The notes beneath the pieces are model-generated. The model saw nothing but the letters and a program-made list of their open reading frames with translations, searched no databases and was not told the DNA's origin. Below are positions 44,677-53,344 of a stretch of 64,000 nt of DNA, piece after piece (the first letter of the stretch is position 1; every line of letters starts with the position of its first letter). Both the position numbers and the translations under genes were made by a program. Source of the stretch: Perkinsela sp. pyNocScin1 (Eukaryota; Euglenozoa; Kinetoplastea; Prokinetoplastida; Perkinselidae); contig CAXHTR010000004.1 of NCBI GenBank assembly GCA_964019655.1, positions 806,001 through 870,000 of the forward strand, in the 5' to 3' direction.

Positions 44677-45375
44677 ATGACAGAGTCTATGAGTATGGAA
44701 AAGAGCGACAGAACACTCTACGTGAAGCCGATCCACAGAAATGCGCCAGACGAAGAGATCAAGGAGTTCTTCGGCGCGTACGGAACGGTCGAGTCCATCG
44801 ATCGAATCAACAAGAAAGGTGTGAGCGGGGCACTCATCTCCTTTGCCGACGCAAAGGCTGCTGAACACTGCTTGAAGGCAAAGGTGAGCTACGGAAAGCT
44901 CGAGGGCATTGGCAAGTACTTTATCCCAAAGGTTTTCATCTGCACCATGGAGGAGTACAATGCTCGCGAGGCTGTCGAGCAAGACCTGCAGAAGAACAAG
45001 CGTCTTCGCGGTGAGGACCAGGCCGAGGAAAAGAAGGACGAGGGCGCCATCGGCGCACAGTGCCTGCTGAAAGCATCCGATCTCGGCCCGAACATGACGT
45101 GGCGCAATCTCAAGGCCACGTTTGGCGAGTATCTCAAAGGCGTCGCGAACATCGCCTTCGTGATTCACGAGGGCAGTGACACCCATGCGTACATTGTTAT
45201 GAAAAATGCGGAAGGCGCACAGGCAGCGCTCAAGGTCTTCGAGGACGAGGCGAACGCTCGATTGAAGAAATCGATCCCAGAGCTCACCTTGGTCGACGAA
45301 GAAGAGGAATCTGCCGTCCGTGAAAAGTTTTCTGCGCAATCGTTTCGCAAGAAAGGCAAGGCAGCGACTGCGTAA
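44677..45375 (+). CDS. La-type RNA-binding protein without La motif (RRM1 + xRRM)
   Basis: 232 aa. La proteins bind the UUU-OH 3' end of nascent Pol III transcripts, using an N-terminal La motif plus RRM1. Here RRM1 (about 12-108) starts R-T-L-Y-V-K-P-I-H. It continues with G-A-L-I-S-F-A-D-A-K-A-A-E and the La-like E-E-Y-N-A-R-E-A-V-E-Q-D-L-Q-K-N-K. The second domain (about 126-222: G-A-Q-C-L-L-K-A-S-D-L, W-R-N-L-K-A-T-F-G-E-Y, F-V-I-H-E-G, then V-R-E-K-F) resembles the C-terminal xRRM of La. It ends in a basic stretch. No La motif precedes it: the gene starts at RRM1 and the upstream 257 bp are non-coding. Assignment rests on layout; another RRM protein is possible. Confidence 0.6.
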   Translation: MTESMSMEKSDRTLYVKPIHRNAPDEEIKEFFGAYGTVESIDRINKKGVSGALISFADAKAAEHCLKAKVSYGKLEGIGKYFIPKVFICTMEEYNAREAVEQDLQKNKRLRGEDQAEEKKDEGAIGAQCLLKASDLGPNMTWRNLKATFGEYLKGVANIAFVIHEGSDTHAYIVMKNAEGAQAALKVFEDEANARLKKSIPELTLVDEEEESAVREKFSAQSFRKKGKAATA

Positions 45376-45659
45376 TGCGAGCAATGTCATTCAGATTAAA
45401 TGCCAGTGAGCCATAGTATTTGCGCTTCTTCTTTAAAGTTAGGATTTGTTGGCCCTTTAATATTTTTCTTATGATTTTTGTATCTTAAGTTTCCAATGTT
45501 CAAGCGCTGGTGTCGATCTACTTCATCTGAAAGCGTAAATTACTCAGCGTTTGGCAACGCTTCCCCTTCCCTGCAACTATTGGTTTCGATTAGAATTACT
45601 TGTAACTATTGAAAGCACTTAATACGTTGTGCTCTTACGTATTGTCCCTAAATCGCCGA

Positions 45660-46529
45660 ATGCTCCAACACTTCGCTCTTTTCAAAGCTACTGATTTCGC
45701 TGCAGGCCGTGTCGATCGTTCCCTGCTCTCAGGCCAAACCTTGCTTGAGATTCTTCTCGAGAATATCGATAAAAAGGCCGATTTCATCGATGCGGATGGC
45801 GGCTGGCTCGATTTCCGAGAGTCGCGCGATGTGACCTTCAATGCAGACGGGCAAATCACTCGAATCAATTGGTCGTGGGGTGTGCTCGACGGTGGATCGC
45901 TCGATCTGCAGTGGCTACCCGAGTCGCTCGAGTTTTTTGATGCCAGCATCAACTCGCTTGAGGGCACAGTCGACCTATCGGGACTCCCACCGCAGCTGGC
46001 GTCATTCAGCATGCACAGCAATGATCTAACCGGTGAAATCACACTGACAGCGCTCCCAGAAGCCCTCAGCGCCGTGTGGCTGAACCACAACGAGCTGTCC
46101 GGGACTCTCGACTTATCGCATCTGCCGCAAAAAATGACGCGACTTTTTCTCAACGGGAACGATTTCTCAGGGACTATTGATCTGTGCCACCTGCCGCCCT
46201 TCCTCGAGCGGCTCAATCTCGAAGAGAATAGTATTACAGGAACAGCCGATCTGACGCAGCTCCCCGCCAATTTGCAGTACCTGCACCTTAAAATGAATAA
46301 AATGCACGGTTCACTCGACATCACAGCGCTACCACGTGATCTTCGGTGCCTGGACGTTGCAGGCAACGCTTTTTCGGGGTCGCTTGATTTCTCAAACATC
46401 GCGCAGTTCAGCACGCAGACGCTCAATTTCAGAAGCAATGCTTTTACAGGGACATGGAAGGTGCGCAAGGATCTCAGAAGCGCGGTTTCGCTCAAAATGA
46501 ACCCTGGCCTCACAGTGCAGTACAAGTGA
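45660..46529 (+). CDS. LRR protein, family A without end cap
   Basis: 289 aa. Start at M-L-Q-H-F-A-L-F-K-A; upstream in frame only TTG. Then A-G-R-V-D and G-Q-T-L-L-E-I-L-L. The N-cap has lost W-x-G-V-x-C (D-V-T-F-N-A-D-G-Q-I-T-R-I-N-W). About nine very regular 23-residue repeats (G-T-V-D-L-S-G-L-P; G-T-L-D-L-S-H-L-P; G-T-I-D-L-C-H-L-P). It stops soon after the last repeat (N-P-G-L-T-V-Q-Y-K), with no V-V-D-x-x-G cap. The regularity makes it a good reference for the repeat consensus. Predicted secreted. Confidence 0.85.
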   Translation: MLQHFALFKATDFAAGRVDRSLLSGQTLLEILLENIDKKADFIDADGGWLDFRESRDVTFNADGQITRINWSWGVLDGGSLDLQWLPESLEFFDASINSLEGTVDLSGLPPQLASFSMHSNDLTGEITLTALPEALSAVWLNHNELSGTLDLSHLPQKMTRLFLNGNDFSGTIDLCHLPPFLERLNLEENSITGTADLTQLPANLQYLHLKMNKMHGSLDITALPRDLRCLDVAGNAFSGSLDFSNIAQFSTQTLNFRSNAFTGTWKVRKDLRSAVSLKMNPGLTVQYK

Positions 46530-46681
46530 ATACTTTTGAGTGCGGGCAATGGTAAAACAGGCAAAATACACTGCATCAAAAGCCGTCGACGACGCATTAA
46601 TACATCTTGGCTGCACATCACTTGATTTTTTGCTAGTAAGTTATCTTTGGATGTTTTTATTTTCATCCGTCCAAACTTCAA

Positions 46682-47368
46682 ATGCACATGCTTGCTCTCT
46701 CATTTGCGCTTGCAGTCACCAGTAGCGATCACTTTTCCCACGAAACTGCGGTGGCTTACCAGTGCACTCTCATGAGGGACTTTTTCAGCACAGCTCTGCC
46801 AGAATGGCTTGCTGCAATGTCCAGGCATCAAGTCTCACAGACTTCAGAGAAAGCTTCCACGTATGAGGTGTGCGGCGGCAATGGCGACCCAATATGGGTC
46901 GGAATGACGTGTGTCGATGGGCTCCTCACGGAAATCCAGATGCACATAAAATCACCTGGGCAGCTCAGAATACGGTATCTGCCCCCTACGCTCGAAGTTT
47001 TTAGCGTAACCATCTGCTCGCAGCAGTATGGCGTCTCAACGCGGCACTTGCCGCGTAAGCTCCTTGTCTTTAACATGCGACGAAATGACCTTATTGGTGG
47101 CATAGAGCTCAAAAATCTCCCACCCACGATCAAAGTGGTGAATGTGAATTCGAATTACATCAGTGGGCCCATCGACATTCGGCACGTGCCCGCATCGCTC
47201 ACTGAACTTGATATGGGCAATAACCAGCTGAACCAGAGGATAATATTTCACGGGGAATTCTCGGCTCTGATGGAAAAAATTGACTTTCGGAACAATGGCG
47301 TGAAAAAGGTTCTACCAGAGCTCCCGCAGTACGCAGCGAGTGCAAAGCACGTCAAAGTGCTGATCTGA
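46682..47368 (+). CDS. Short LRR protein, family C
   Basis: 228 aa. Leader M-H-M-L-A-L-S-F-A-L-A-V, then Y-Q-C-T-L-M-R-D-F-F. N-cap Y-E-V-C-G-G-N-G-D-P-I-W-V-G-M-T-C-V-D-G-L-L-T-E-I, which also carries the W-x-G-x-x-C-x-D-G pattern of family B, linking the two families. Then Y-L-P-P-T-L-E-V-F, S-T-R-H-L-P-R-K-L and repeats G-G-I-E-L-K-N-L-P and G-P-I-D-I-R-H-V-P. It ends A-K-H-V-K-V-L-I. A partial family C copy follows after 46 bp. Confidence 0.82.
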   Translation: MHMLALSFALAVTSSDHFSHETAVAYQCTLMRDFFSTALPEWLAAMSRHQVSQTSEKASTYEVCGGNGDPIWVGMTCVDGLLTEIQMHIKSPGQLRIRYLPPTLEVFSVTICSQQYGVSTRHLPRKLLVFNMRRNDLIGGIELKNLPPTIKVVNVNSNYISGPIDIRHVPASLTELDMGNNQLNQRIIFHGEFSALMEKIDFRNNGVKKVLPELPQYAASAKHVKVLI

Positions 47369-47414
47369 GAAAGGGAAACTCGACTTCGGTTCAATGACTT
47401 GCTCTTGACTCATA

Positions 47415-47741
47415 ATGATGAAGCTTGTCAAAGCGAATGAATGCTCGCTGCTGAGTATACCTAAGAGCACAATCGACTTGACTCGGCTGCCGCGCAACAT
47501 TGTTCGGATAAACGTCTCGAATAACACACTCTTGGGGACCATCGACATCAGGTTTCTACGAGATAGCCTGGAGAGCCTCAAGCTTGATAATACGAATTTC
47601 TCGCAACCAGTTGTATACCACATAGATTTTCCTCCGCACATGCAAGTTCTCTCGCTGCGAAACAGTGGCGTGCAAAGCGTTGCTCCGCTCGCAGAGAAAT
47701 ATTTAGAAAGCGCCCAAAATATCAGAATAAGCATTTCATAA
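47415..47741 (+). pseudogene. Truncated family C LRR gene (C-terminal half only)
   Basis: 108 aa open frame holding just the last two or three repeats (S-T-I-D-L-T-R-L-P; G-T-I-D-I-R-F-L) and the family C tail (A-Q-N-I-R-I-S-I-S). It has no hydrophobic leader and no N-cap. The start M-M-K-L-V-K-A-N-E-C does not look like the other members, which suggests a 5' deletion. The frame itself is intact, so a short cytosolic product cannot be excluded. It sits 46 bp after a complete family C gene and 83 bp before another, consistent with unequal exchange in the array. Confidence 0.6.
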
Positions 47742-47824
47742 ATCTGAATTGAGCACCTGTGTGACAGCCTAGCGTTAGGCTTTATGTCTAGTATTTGATT
47801 TTTAGGCTCATTTAAACGCATTTT

Positions 47825-48502
47825 ATGTTCGCAATACTCCACGTTGCCCTATGCCATGACAGTCTTGACACAGAGGAACTTGCCTGGCAAAATCGTGCAC
47901 TCAGCCTGATTTTCCAAGATTTCAGTGACGCTTTTAAACGTCGATGGACTAAAGGCAACACTCTTCGGCCATTCTGCGAATGGGATTCCGGACCCTTGAA
48001 TCTTGATTTCAAGATCAAGTGTGAAAATGGGCGAATGACTGCCCTTATTTGTCAGAGCGAGTGTGAAAACATCAACATTTTTCTGCTTCCGCATTATGTG
48101 CAGCGGATAGAGCTCATGGACGCTAATCAGTCGTTTGTGTTTGACGTCCGGTGGCTGCCTCGGGACCTTGAGTTCTTCTACATGTGGCACAATACCGTCA
48201 CAGGGACGCTCGACCTGACGTCCCTACCAGAAAGAATGAAGCGCTTCTCTGTGCTTGACAATGAGCTCACAGGCGGCCTCAATCTGACGCACCTGCCCGA
48301 TACGCTCGAGGAGCTTGACGTCACAAGGAACCACTTTGTGCAAAAGTTATTGCCATATAAACTACCACCCTCTGTGCGGATGGTCGACCTCCGCTGGAAC
48401 GATGATATTGAGCAAGTTGTGCCTCTGACACCTCAAGACTCGGTGCGAAAAAAGAAAAATGTCCGAATCATCGTGCAGTATGGCGTTTCGAAGGTGTACT
48501 AG
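47825..48502 (+). CDS. Short LRR protein, family C
   Basis: 225 aa. Leader M-F-A-I-L-H-V-A-L-C, then L-A-W-Q-N-R-A-L-S-L-I-F. N-cap F-C-E-W-D-S-G-P-L-N-L-D-F-K-I-K-C-E-N-G-R; then L-L-P-H-Y-V-Q-R-I and V-R-W-L-P-R-D-L-E-F-F. Repeats G-T-L-D-L-T-S-L-P and G-G-L-N-L-T-H-L-P. Tail V-V-P-L-T-P-Q-D-S-V-R, K-N-V-R-I-I-V and final S-K-V-Y. Closely similar to the gene at 48664, so a tandem duplicate. Confidence 0.83.
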   Translation: MFAILHVALCHDSLDTEELAWQNRALSLIFQDFSDAFKRRWTKGNTLRPFCEWDSGPLNLDFKIKCENGRMTALICQSECENINIFLLPHYVQRIELMDANQSFVFDVRWLPRDLEFFYMWHNTVTGTLDLTSLPERMKRFSVLDNELTGGLNLTHLPDTLEELDVTRNHFVQKLLPYKLPPSVRMVDLRWNDDIEQVVPLTPQDSVRKKKNVRIIVQYGVSKVY

Positions 48503-48663
48503 AATGTCAAAGTGAACTATGTTGTCATTCCGTGAACACAGACTGAAAAATTCTCAGCTTCATATTTCTTAAAAAATGAAGTTACGGTAAACTTAAGATA
48601 CCTTGCACATCTATCGAGCGAAACATCTCTAAATGCTTCACATGAATTTTACTACAATACTTT

Positions 48664-49338
48664 ATGGTCATCTCTATTCCTTTCGCACTGTGTATTGACG
48701 ACTCCTCAGTCGTACAACTCTCTGAGCTGAAGATGCAAGAGCTCCTCATGAATGCTGTCTTTTGGAACTTTCACGAAAGCTTATACACAGCGGTCGCAAG
48801 GGGTGACCGCTCGCTTCCACACTGCGAGTGGCGGTCAGAAAATGGAAAGTTCGAGATCACATGCATGAATGGGATCATCAAAGGCTTCAGGTGCCATCAG
48901 AGTATGCAGCACATGAACATTCGCTTCTTACCACAAACGCTATCTTTCATTGATATTGACGGAGCGAGGCAGGAGTATGAGATGCCTGTTCGCTGGCTCC
49001 CGAGAGATCTCGAGAAATTTACTTTCCAGTTCAATCAGCTCCACGGATCACTGGACCTGACGTGCCTGCCAGCAAACATTCAAGTATTCAATGTCCATTA
49101 CAACAATTTTACAGGCGAAATATGCCTCACGCAGCTGCCGTCCAAGCTCACACGCCTTATTCTATCGTCAAATAGCTTTGTACAGAAGGTTGTTCCGTAT
49201 TCACTTCCCAGCTCCGTGGAGATCATTGATTTGCGGTTTGGAAACTCGATCAAAGCTCTTGTGCCATTGTCGAAAGAGCAGTCAGTACGCAGAAACGACA
49301 TCATTTTTGTTGATCCAAAACAAACGAAATTGTATTGA
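48664..49338 (+). CDS. Short LRR protein, family C
   Basis: 224 aa. Leader M-V-I-S-I-P-F-A-L-C, then L-K-M-Q-E-L-L-M. N-cap H-C-E-W-R-S-E-N-G-K-F-E-I-T-C-M-N-G; then F-L-P-Q-T-L-S-F-I and V-R-W-L-P-R-D-L-E-K-F. Repeats G-S-L-D-L-T-C-L-P and G-E-I-C-L-T-Q-L-P. Tail L-V-P-L-S-K-E-Q-S-V-R-R and final T-K-L-Y, parallel to S-K-V-Y in its sister at 47825. Predicted secreted. Confidence 0.83.
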   Translation: MVISIPFALCIDDSSVVQLSELKMQELLMNAVFWNFHESLYTAVARGDRSLPHCEWRSENGKFEITCMNGIIKGFRCHQSMQHMNIRFLPQTLSFIDIDGARQEYEMPVRWLPRDLEKFTFQFNQLHGSLDLTCLPANIQVFNVHYNNFTGEICLTQLPSKLTRLILSSNSFVQKVVPYSLPSSVEIIDLRFGNSIKALVPLSKEQSVRRNDIIFVDPKQTKLY

Positions 49339-49688
49339 TGAAGCTTTTGCTTGCATCTCACTCTGGGACGCCTGTGATGTGCCAGGAGCAGCGTATTGCC
49401 AACAGCGCCTTTATGGGGATATCTCAATTGCACTAATGCTCCGGAGTCGCTCGTGATGCACAAAAATCGTCGGAGTTTTAAGATAGGAAAAGATGAATGT
49501 TCTGTATGCACAAGGAGATGATTTCATCTTTCGGTAGCTCCTACAGTGTGATTTCAACTGTTTGGAATTTTTGACCTGCAATGTAGAATACCTCTGACAT
49601 TTTAGCATGAGCATTCTATACTTGATGGCGTTCTCATCAATCAAGTATCTAGTATTTTTTAACCCTATTCAAGCAACTATTCAATTCT
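49339..49688. other. Intergenic, 350 bp, no gene seen
   Basis: AT-rich spacer between a family C and a family A gene. Small imperfect inverted words occur (acttgat...atcaagt near 49620-49650). A short stretch (N-S-A-F-M-G-I-S) weakly resembles an LRR but is too short to call. No other feature. Confidence 0.4.
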
Positions 49689-50459
49689 ATGCTTCACTTC
49701 CTCGCCCTAACCGCTGCTGATATTGCTCTCGGCCGCGTTGATGAATTCATGCTCTCGGATGCCATGCTCCTTGAGCTCATGCTGTCTGCCTGTCCCGACG
49801 AGACGAAGCAGAAATTTCAAAACGCTGACAAAGAGTACTACGACGTTGTCCACTGGGAGGGCGTGAAAATACATGCCGATAGTGTCACGCATATATCATG
49901 GGGATTTCTAGACCTCAGCGGTCTCATCTGCATGAGTCGCATGCCAAGAAGCCTCCGATCGTTTAGCATCGCCTACAACCAGTTTGAGGGCAGTCTTACA
50001 ACGCCAAAACTTGGGCCAGAACTCGAGGAGCTTGACGTCGGGCACAATAATATGAGTGGCAGCGTCGACTTTCGATCGTTTCCTGAAAAACTCACGAGCA
50101 TCGCACTAAGTGGCAACAAATTCTCCGGAAGTGCTGATTTGACAAGTTTACCTCCCAAACTACATGAATTGTACATGTTCTCAAACGTTTTTTCGGGGTC
50201 TCTGAATCTGACAGCACTCCCCAGAAATCTGGAGTACCTTTTTGTCTCTGACAACGAATTCTCGGGGTGTCTGGATATCTCAAAGCTGCCAACGAAAATG
50301 GTCGAGCTGCACCTGCACGAAAATTCGTTCGAGGGCACACTCGACGTTGCTTCCTGTCCTGCCCATAGCGTGCAAATCAAAGTCGAGGAAGCGTGGATGC
50401 ATGATGACAACGACGATCATACATTTATCCTAAAGGGACAGAAATTTTATGTTTTCTGA
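49689..50459 (+). CDS. LRR protein, family A without end cap
   Basis: 256 aa. Leader M-L-H-F-L-A-L-T-A-A, then I-A-L-G-R-V-D and D-A-M-L-L-E-L-M-L. N-cap Y-Y-D-V-V-H-W-E-G-V-K-I, with W-x-G-V kept and cysteines lost. About seven repeats (G-S-A-D-L-T-S-L-P; G-S-L-N-L-T-A-L-P; G-C-L-D-I-S-K-L-P). The end is short and rich in Asp and His (H-D-D-N-D-D-H-T-F) and then hydrophobic/basic (I-L-K-G-Q-K-F-Y-V-F), with no V-V-D cap. Whether the D/H run binds metal is unknown. Predicted secreted. Confidence 0.83.
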   Translation: MLHFLALTAADIALGRVDEFMLSDAMLLELMLSACPDETKQKFQNADKEYYDVVHWEGVKIHADSVTHISWGFLDLSGLICMSRMPRSLRSFSIAYNQFEGSLTTPKLGPELEELDVGHNNMSGSVDFRSFPEKLTSIALSGNKFSGSADLTSLPPKLHELYMFSNVFSGSLNLTALPRNLEYLFVSDNEFSGCLDISKLPTKMVELHLHENSFEGTLDVASCPAHSVQIKVEEAWMHDDNDDHTFILKGQKFYVF

Positions 50460-50532
50460 TCGTTAAGATTTAGAGCTTCTTTTCTTGAAAAACTCTTCTC
50501 ATTTCTGTATTTTGTCAGAACAAGTAGAACGA

Positions 50533-51396
50533 ATGCTTGTAAACCTTCTGTTCCTTACCGCAGATATCCTATCACTCGGTCGTGTTCATAAGGCCGATAT
50601 GCCTCAGCAAACGCTCTGCGAGCTGCTCGTCGCAGGATTGGACACAGTCGATGGCCTACAGAACTCCAATGGCGAGTTTCATAGCATAGAGCACTGGCGC
50701 TTTCTTTCCTTCGATCCCAAGGGCAATGTGATTAGTATCAAGTTTGAGTTTGGCGCACTAGGTGATATGGCGAATGAGCTAGCTATTGCAGAAGACGTTT
50801 TCGGCGAAGATGAGGTTCCAGACTTCATTCATGGATACACAGTTGGTGAGGGTGGGACTATTGACCTAGCGTACATTCCGCCGACTGTCACCAAGTTTGA
50901 GGCGAACACGACAAATTTCAGCGGAACTGTGGAAACGAGCGAGCTTCCAGTGAATCTTAAAGTATTCGATATCGTTATGAATGTGTTCTCAGGTGAATTT
51001 TCGATTGAAGGGCTGCCACGGAAGCTCATAGATGTTGACATATCGATGAACCTCTTTGAGGGGAGCCTCAACCTCCCGGCGCTCCCAAAGTCAACGCAGA
51101 ATTTTTTTGCAATGAGTAACAAATTTTCAGGTGAAATCTCCCTCAAAGGCCTCCCAGAGGGGATCAAAAATATTTCTGTCGAAGACAACGCGCTCTCCGG
51201 TTCTCTCGATATGCTTCACCTCCCACTGAGCTTGGAGTCCATTAATCTCCTCGGGAATAGCTTTAGTCCGAAAACAATACCCCTGGAGCTAAGCCGATCG
51301 ATGATTGTCGCCCTTGATGCGGACATGCTCCCGGTGGATGTGGATGGGAACGCGATCAAAGACCCGCGCATCCAACACAACAATAGGAACATGTGA
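50533..51396 (+). CDS. LRR protein, family A (acidic N-cap subgroup)
   Basis: 287 aa. Start at M-L-V-N-L-L-F-L-T-A; upstream only TTG is in frame. Then S-L-G-R-V-H and Q-Q-T-L-C-E-L-L-V. The N-cap is of the Cys-less type E-H-W-R-F-L-S-F-D-P-K-G-N-V-I-S-I, followed by an acidic insert (E-D-V-F-G-E-D-E-V). Then G-T-I-D-L-A-Y-I-P-P-T-V and about five repeats. The end P-V-D-V-D-G-N-A-I-K corresponds to a degenerate V-V-D-x-x-G cap. It groups with the genes at 52508 and 60026-60850, which share the acidic insert before the first repeat. Confidence 0.83.
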   Translation: MLVNLLFLTADILSLGRVHKADMPQQTLCELLVAGLDTVDGLQNSNGEFHSIEHWRFLSFDPKGNVISIKFEFGALGDMANELAIAEDVFGEDEVPDFIHGYTVGEGGTIDLAYIPPTVTKFEANTTNFSGTVETSELPVNLKVFDIVMNVFSGEFSIEGLPRKLIDVDISMNLFEGSLNLPALPKSTQNFFAMSNKFSGEISLKGLPEGIKNISVEDNALSGSLDMLHLPLSLESINLLGNSFSPKTIPLELSRSMIVALDADMLPVDVDGNAIKDPRIQHNNRNM

Positions 51397-51525
51397 ATGA
51401 TCACTTAAGCTTTTTGAGCAATAGACATACTATGAGATGATGCACGGGTAAGAACCTCTCACTCTTTCTTGTATTACTGACTTAATTCTGATAAAGTTTC
51501 ATTTCATCATTTTTGTCCCGTGTCG

Positions 51526-52323
51526 ATGCATAATTTTCTGTTGTATTCATCCACAAAAAGCGTGCACGTCGCTTCTGCTGACTTCCAGTGCCTTGGGCGA
51601 TGCGACACTGCATCTCTGTCACAGCAAAGTCTCATGGAGCTTCTCGTTGAAAATATACCATGTGAAAAGAAGCTGAAAGAGAATTCAGGTGATTTCAAAG
51701 ACATAGCATATTGGCCTGGCGTGGCGTGTGGATCAGGAGATACCGTTACATCGATTCGAATGTATCGTTTCTTTTCTGCAGGCGGGACAATTCAGCCAGA
51801 GTTCTTCCCACCGACAGTGCACCACATTGATATCAGGGAGAACAAGCTGCATGGTAGTATCGATCTTACGCGCCTACCGGTTGGACTGCGAAGTTTTCAG
51901 GCGTCGAAAAATCTACTGGCAGGGAGCGCAGATCTAACGAATCTCCCAAAGGAGATGCAAGTCCTGAAGCTTGACAATAATCAGATTGGAGGAACGATCG
52001 ACTTAACGCAATTGCCAGTACGTATCCGCCAGGTTGATCTATCGAAAAACTGCATCACTGGAGAAGTAAACTTATCAAAACTTCCAGAGCAGCTCACAGA
52101 GCTGTTTTTGCACCACAACGACCTGACGGGGTCAATCACGCTGCGATTCATCCCTTCCGAGCTTTATTTCCTTGACTTATCGCACAACTCGCTTTCAGGG
52201 ACGCTCGATGCTGAGCTTATGCCGCACAGGATGCTGATGCTCAATCTGAATGATAACGCGTTTGATCTCAGTGATGGGTGCACCGAGAGCTTTCTGAACG
52301 ATCCAGCGACACAAATTTGGTAA
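51526..52323 (+). CDS. LRR protein, family A without end cap
   Basis: 265 aa. Start at M-H-N-F-L-L-Y-S-S; upstream only GTG. The leader is weakly hydrophobic and longer than usual (V-H-V-A-S-A before D-F-Q-C-L-G-R-C-D). Then Q-Q-S-L-M-E-L-L-V and N-cap D-I-A-Y-W-P-G-V-A-C-G-S-G-D-T-V-T-S-I. About seven regular repeats (G-S-I-D-L-T-R-L-P; G-T-I-D-L-T-Q-L-P; G-E-V-N-L-S-K-L-P). It ends directly after the last repeat (L-N-D-P-A-T-Q-I-W). Predicted secreted, although this leader is the least convincing in the set. Confidence 0.82.
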   Translation: MHNFLLYSSTKSVHVASADFQCLGRCDTASLSQQSLMELLVENIPCEKKLKENSGDFKDIAYWPGVACGSGDTVTSIRMYRFFSAGGTIQPEFFPPTVHHIDIRENKLHGSIDLTRLPVGLRSFQASKNLLAGSADLTNLPKEMQVLKLDNNQIGGTIDLTQLPVRIRQVDLSKNCITGEVNLSKLPEQLTELFLHHNDLTGSITLRFIPSELYFLDLSHNSLSGTLDAELMPHRMLMLNLNDNAFDLSDGCTESFLNDPATQIW

Positions 52324-52507
52324 TCTGGAAATTCTTTTACCATTGCGCAGACCCTCTCAACACTTCATCTTAAGAAGAGCGTTATTTCAAAATTCTCTAT
52401 CTAGAGAAATGTGTACATGTATGCATGACAACAATCTTATCACCTGTGAATTAAATCAGATGCACATTCAGTTTCATTGTACTTCCATTCTTATCATACA
52501 ACTCGAA

Positions 52508-53344
52508 ATGCTTTTATCCTTTATATCGACTGCCGACACAAATGGCTTTGGCCGCGTCGATTTTGACTCAATGTCAGACCAAACGCTCATGGAACTCCTC
52601 GTTGGCGACATCGAGAACAATACGACGCTTCGTGACGGTGATGATGCGTTCCTTGACATCCAGTCCTGGGATGGTCTCTCTTTTAACGATGCTGGTGAAT
52701 TGACTGAGATCGATTTCGAAGCAGAGCTCGCATTGGGCGGGGGTCTTTTCGGTGACAGCAGTGACGATGACGATGAGGACAAATACATTGTTGGACCAAA
52801 AGGAAGCATTGACCTCAAGTGGATACCGAAGACTGTCGAAGTCTTCGCAATAGCTGATCTTGAGCTTGAAGGGTTCGTGGAAACAAGCGAGCTCTCTCCG
52901 AACTTGGAGTGCTTTGACATATCTTTGAATCTTTTCCGAGGGACGTTCTGTATTGCGTCTCTTCCACAAAATATTCGAAACGTTAGCATCTCGGGTAATC
53001 TACTCGATGGGACTCTGGACATTGCAAAGTTGCCGCCGAGCGTCACCGACTTTTCGGCTGAGCGCAATCGATTTCACGGCTTTCTTGATTTCAGCGATCT
53101 GCCGAAGAATATGGCGACGCTGCGACTGAGCTTTAACGATTTTCTGGGGACAATAGACCTCAGCACGATGCCGTCGAAAATGCGCTTTTTTGCGATGCAG
53201 GGAACAAAGGTCAAGCAGGACCGGCTGGTGATACGAGTCCCAGATCTGGGCGTGCAGTACTTCCGTCTGACCACTAAGAACTTTGGGAGTGTTGTTGACA
53301 CGTCTGGGAGCGACTTGAAAAATGAATTTATCTATGATTTTTAG
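52508..53344 (+). CDS. LRR protein, family A (acidic N-cap subgroup)
   Basis: 278 aa. Start at M-L-L-S-F-I-S-T-A by comparison with paralogs; an upstream in-frame ATG at 52460 would add a hydrophobic stretch and is a possible alternative. Then G-F-G-R-V-D and D-Q-T-L-M-E-L-L-V. N-cap Q-S-W-D-G-L-S-F-N-D-A-G-E-L-T-E-I, then acidic insert D-S-S-D-D-D-D-E-D. About five repeats (G-T-L-D-I-A-K-L-P; G-T-I-D-L-S-T-M-P). Cap R-L-T-T-K-N-F-G-S-V-V-D-T-S-G-S-D-L-K. The minus-strand gene at 60026-60850 shares the insert, N-F-G-x-V/I-V-D and overall layout and is its closest relative here. Confidence 0.84.
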   Translation: MLLSFISTADTNGFGRVDFDSMSDQTLMELLVGDIENNTTLRDGDDAFLDIQSWDGLSFNDAGELTEIDFEAELALGGGLFGDSSDDDDEDKYIVGPKGSIDLKWIPKTVEVFAIADLELEGFVETSELSPNLECFDISLNLFRGTFCIASLPQNIRNVSISGNLLDGTLDIAKLPPSVTDFSAERNRFHGFLDFSDLPKNMATLRLSFNDFLGTIDLSTMPSKMRFFAMQGTKVKQDRLVIRVPDLGVQYFRLTTKNFGSVVDTSGSDLKNEFIYDF

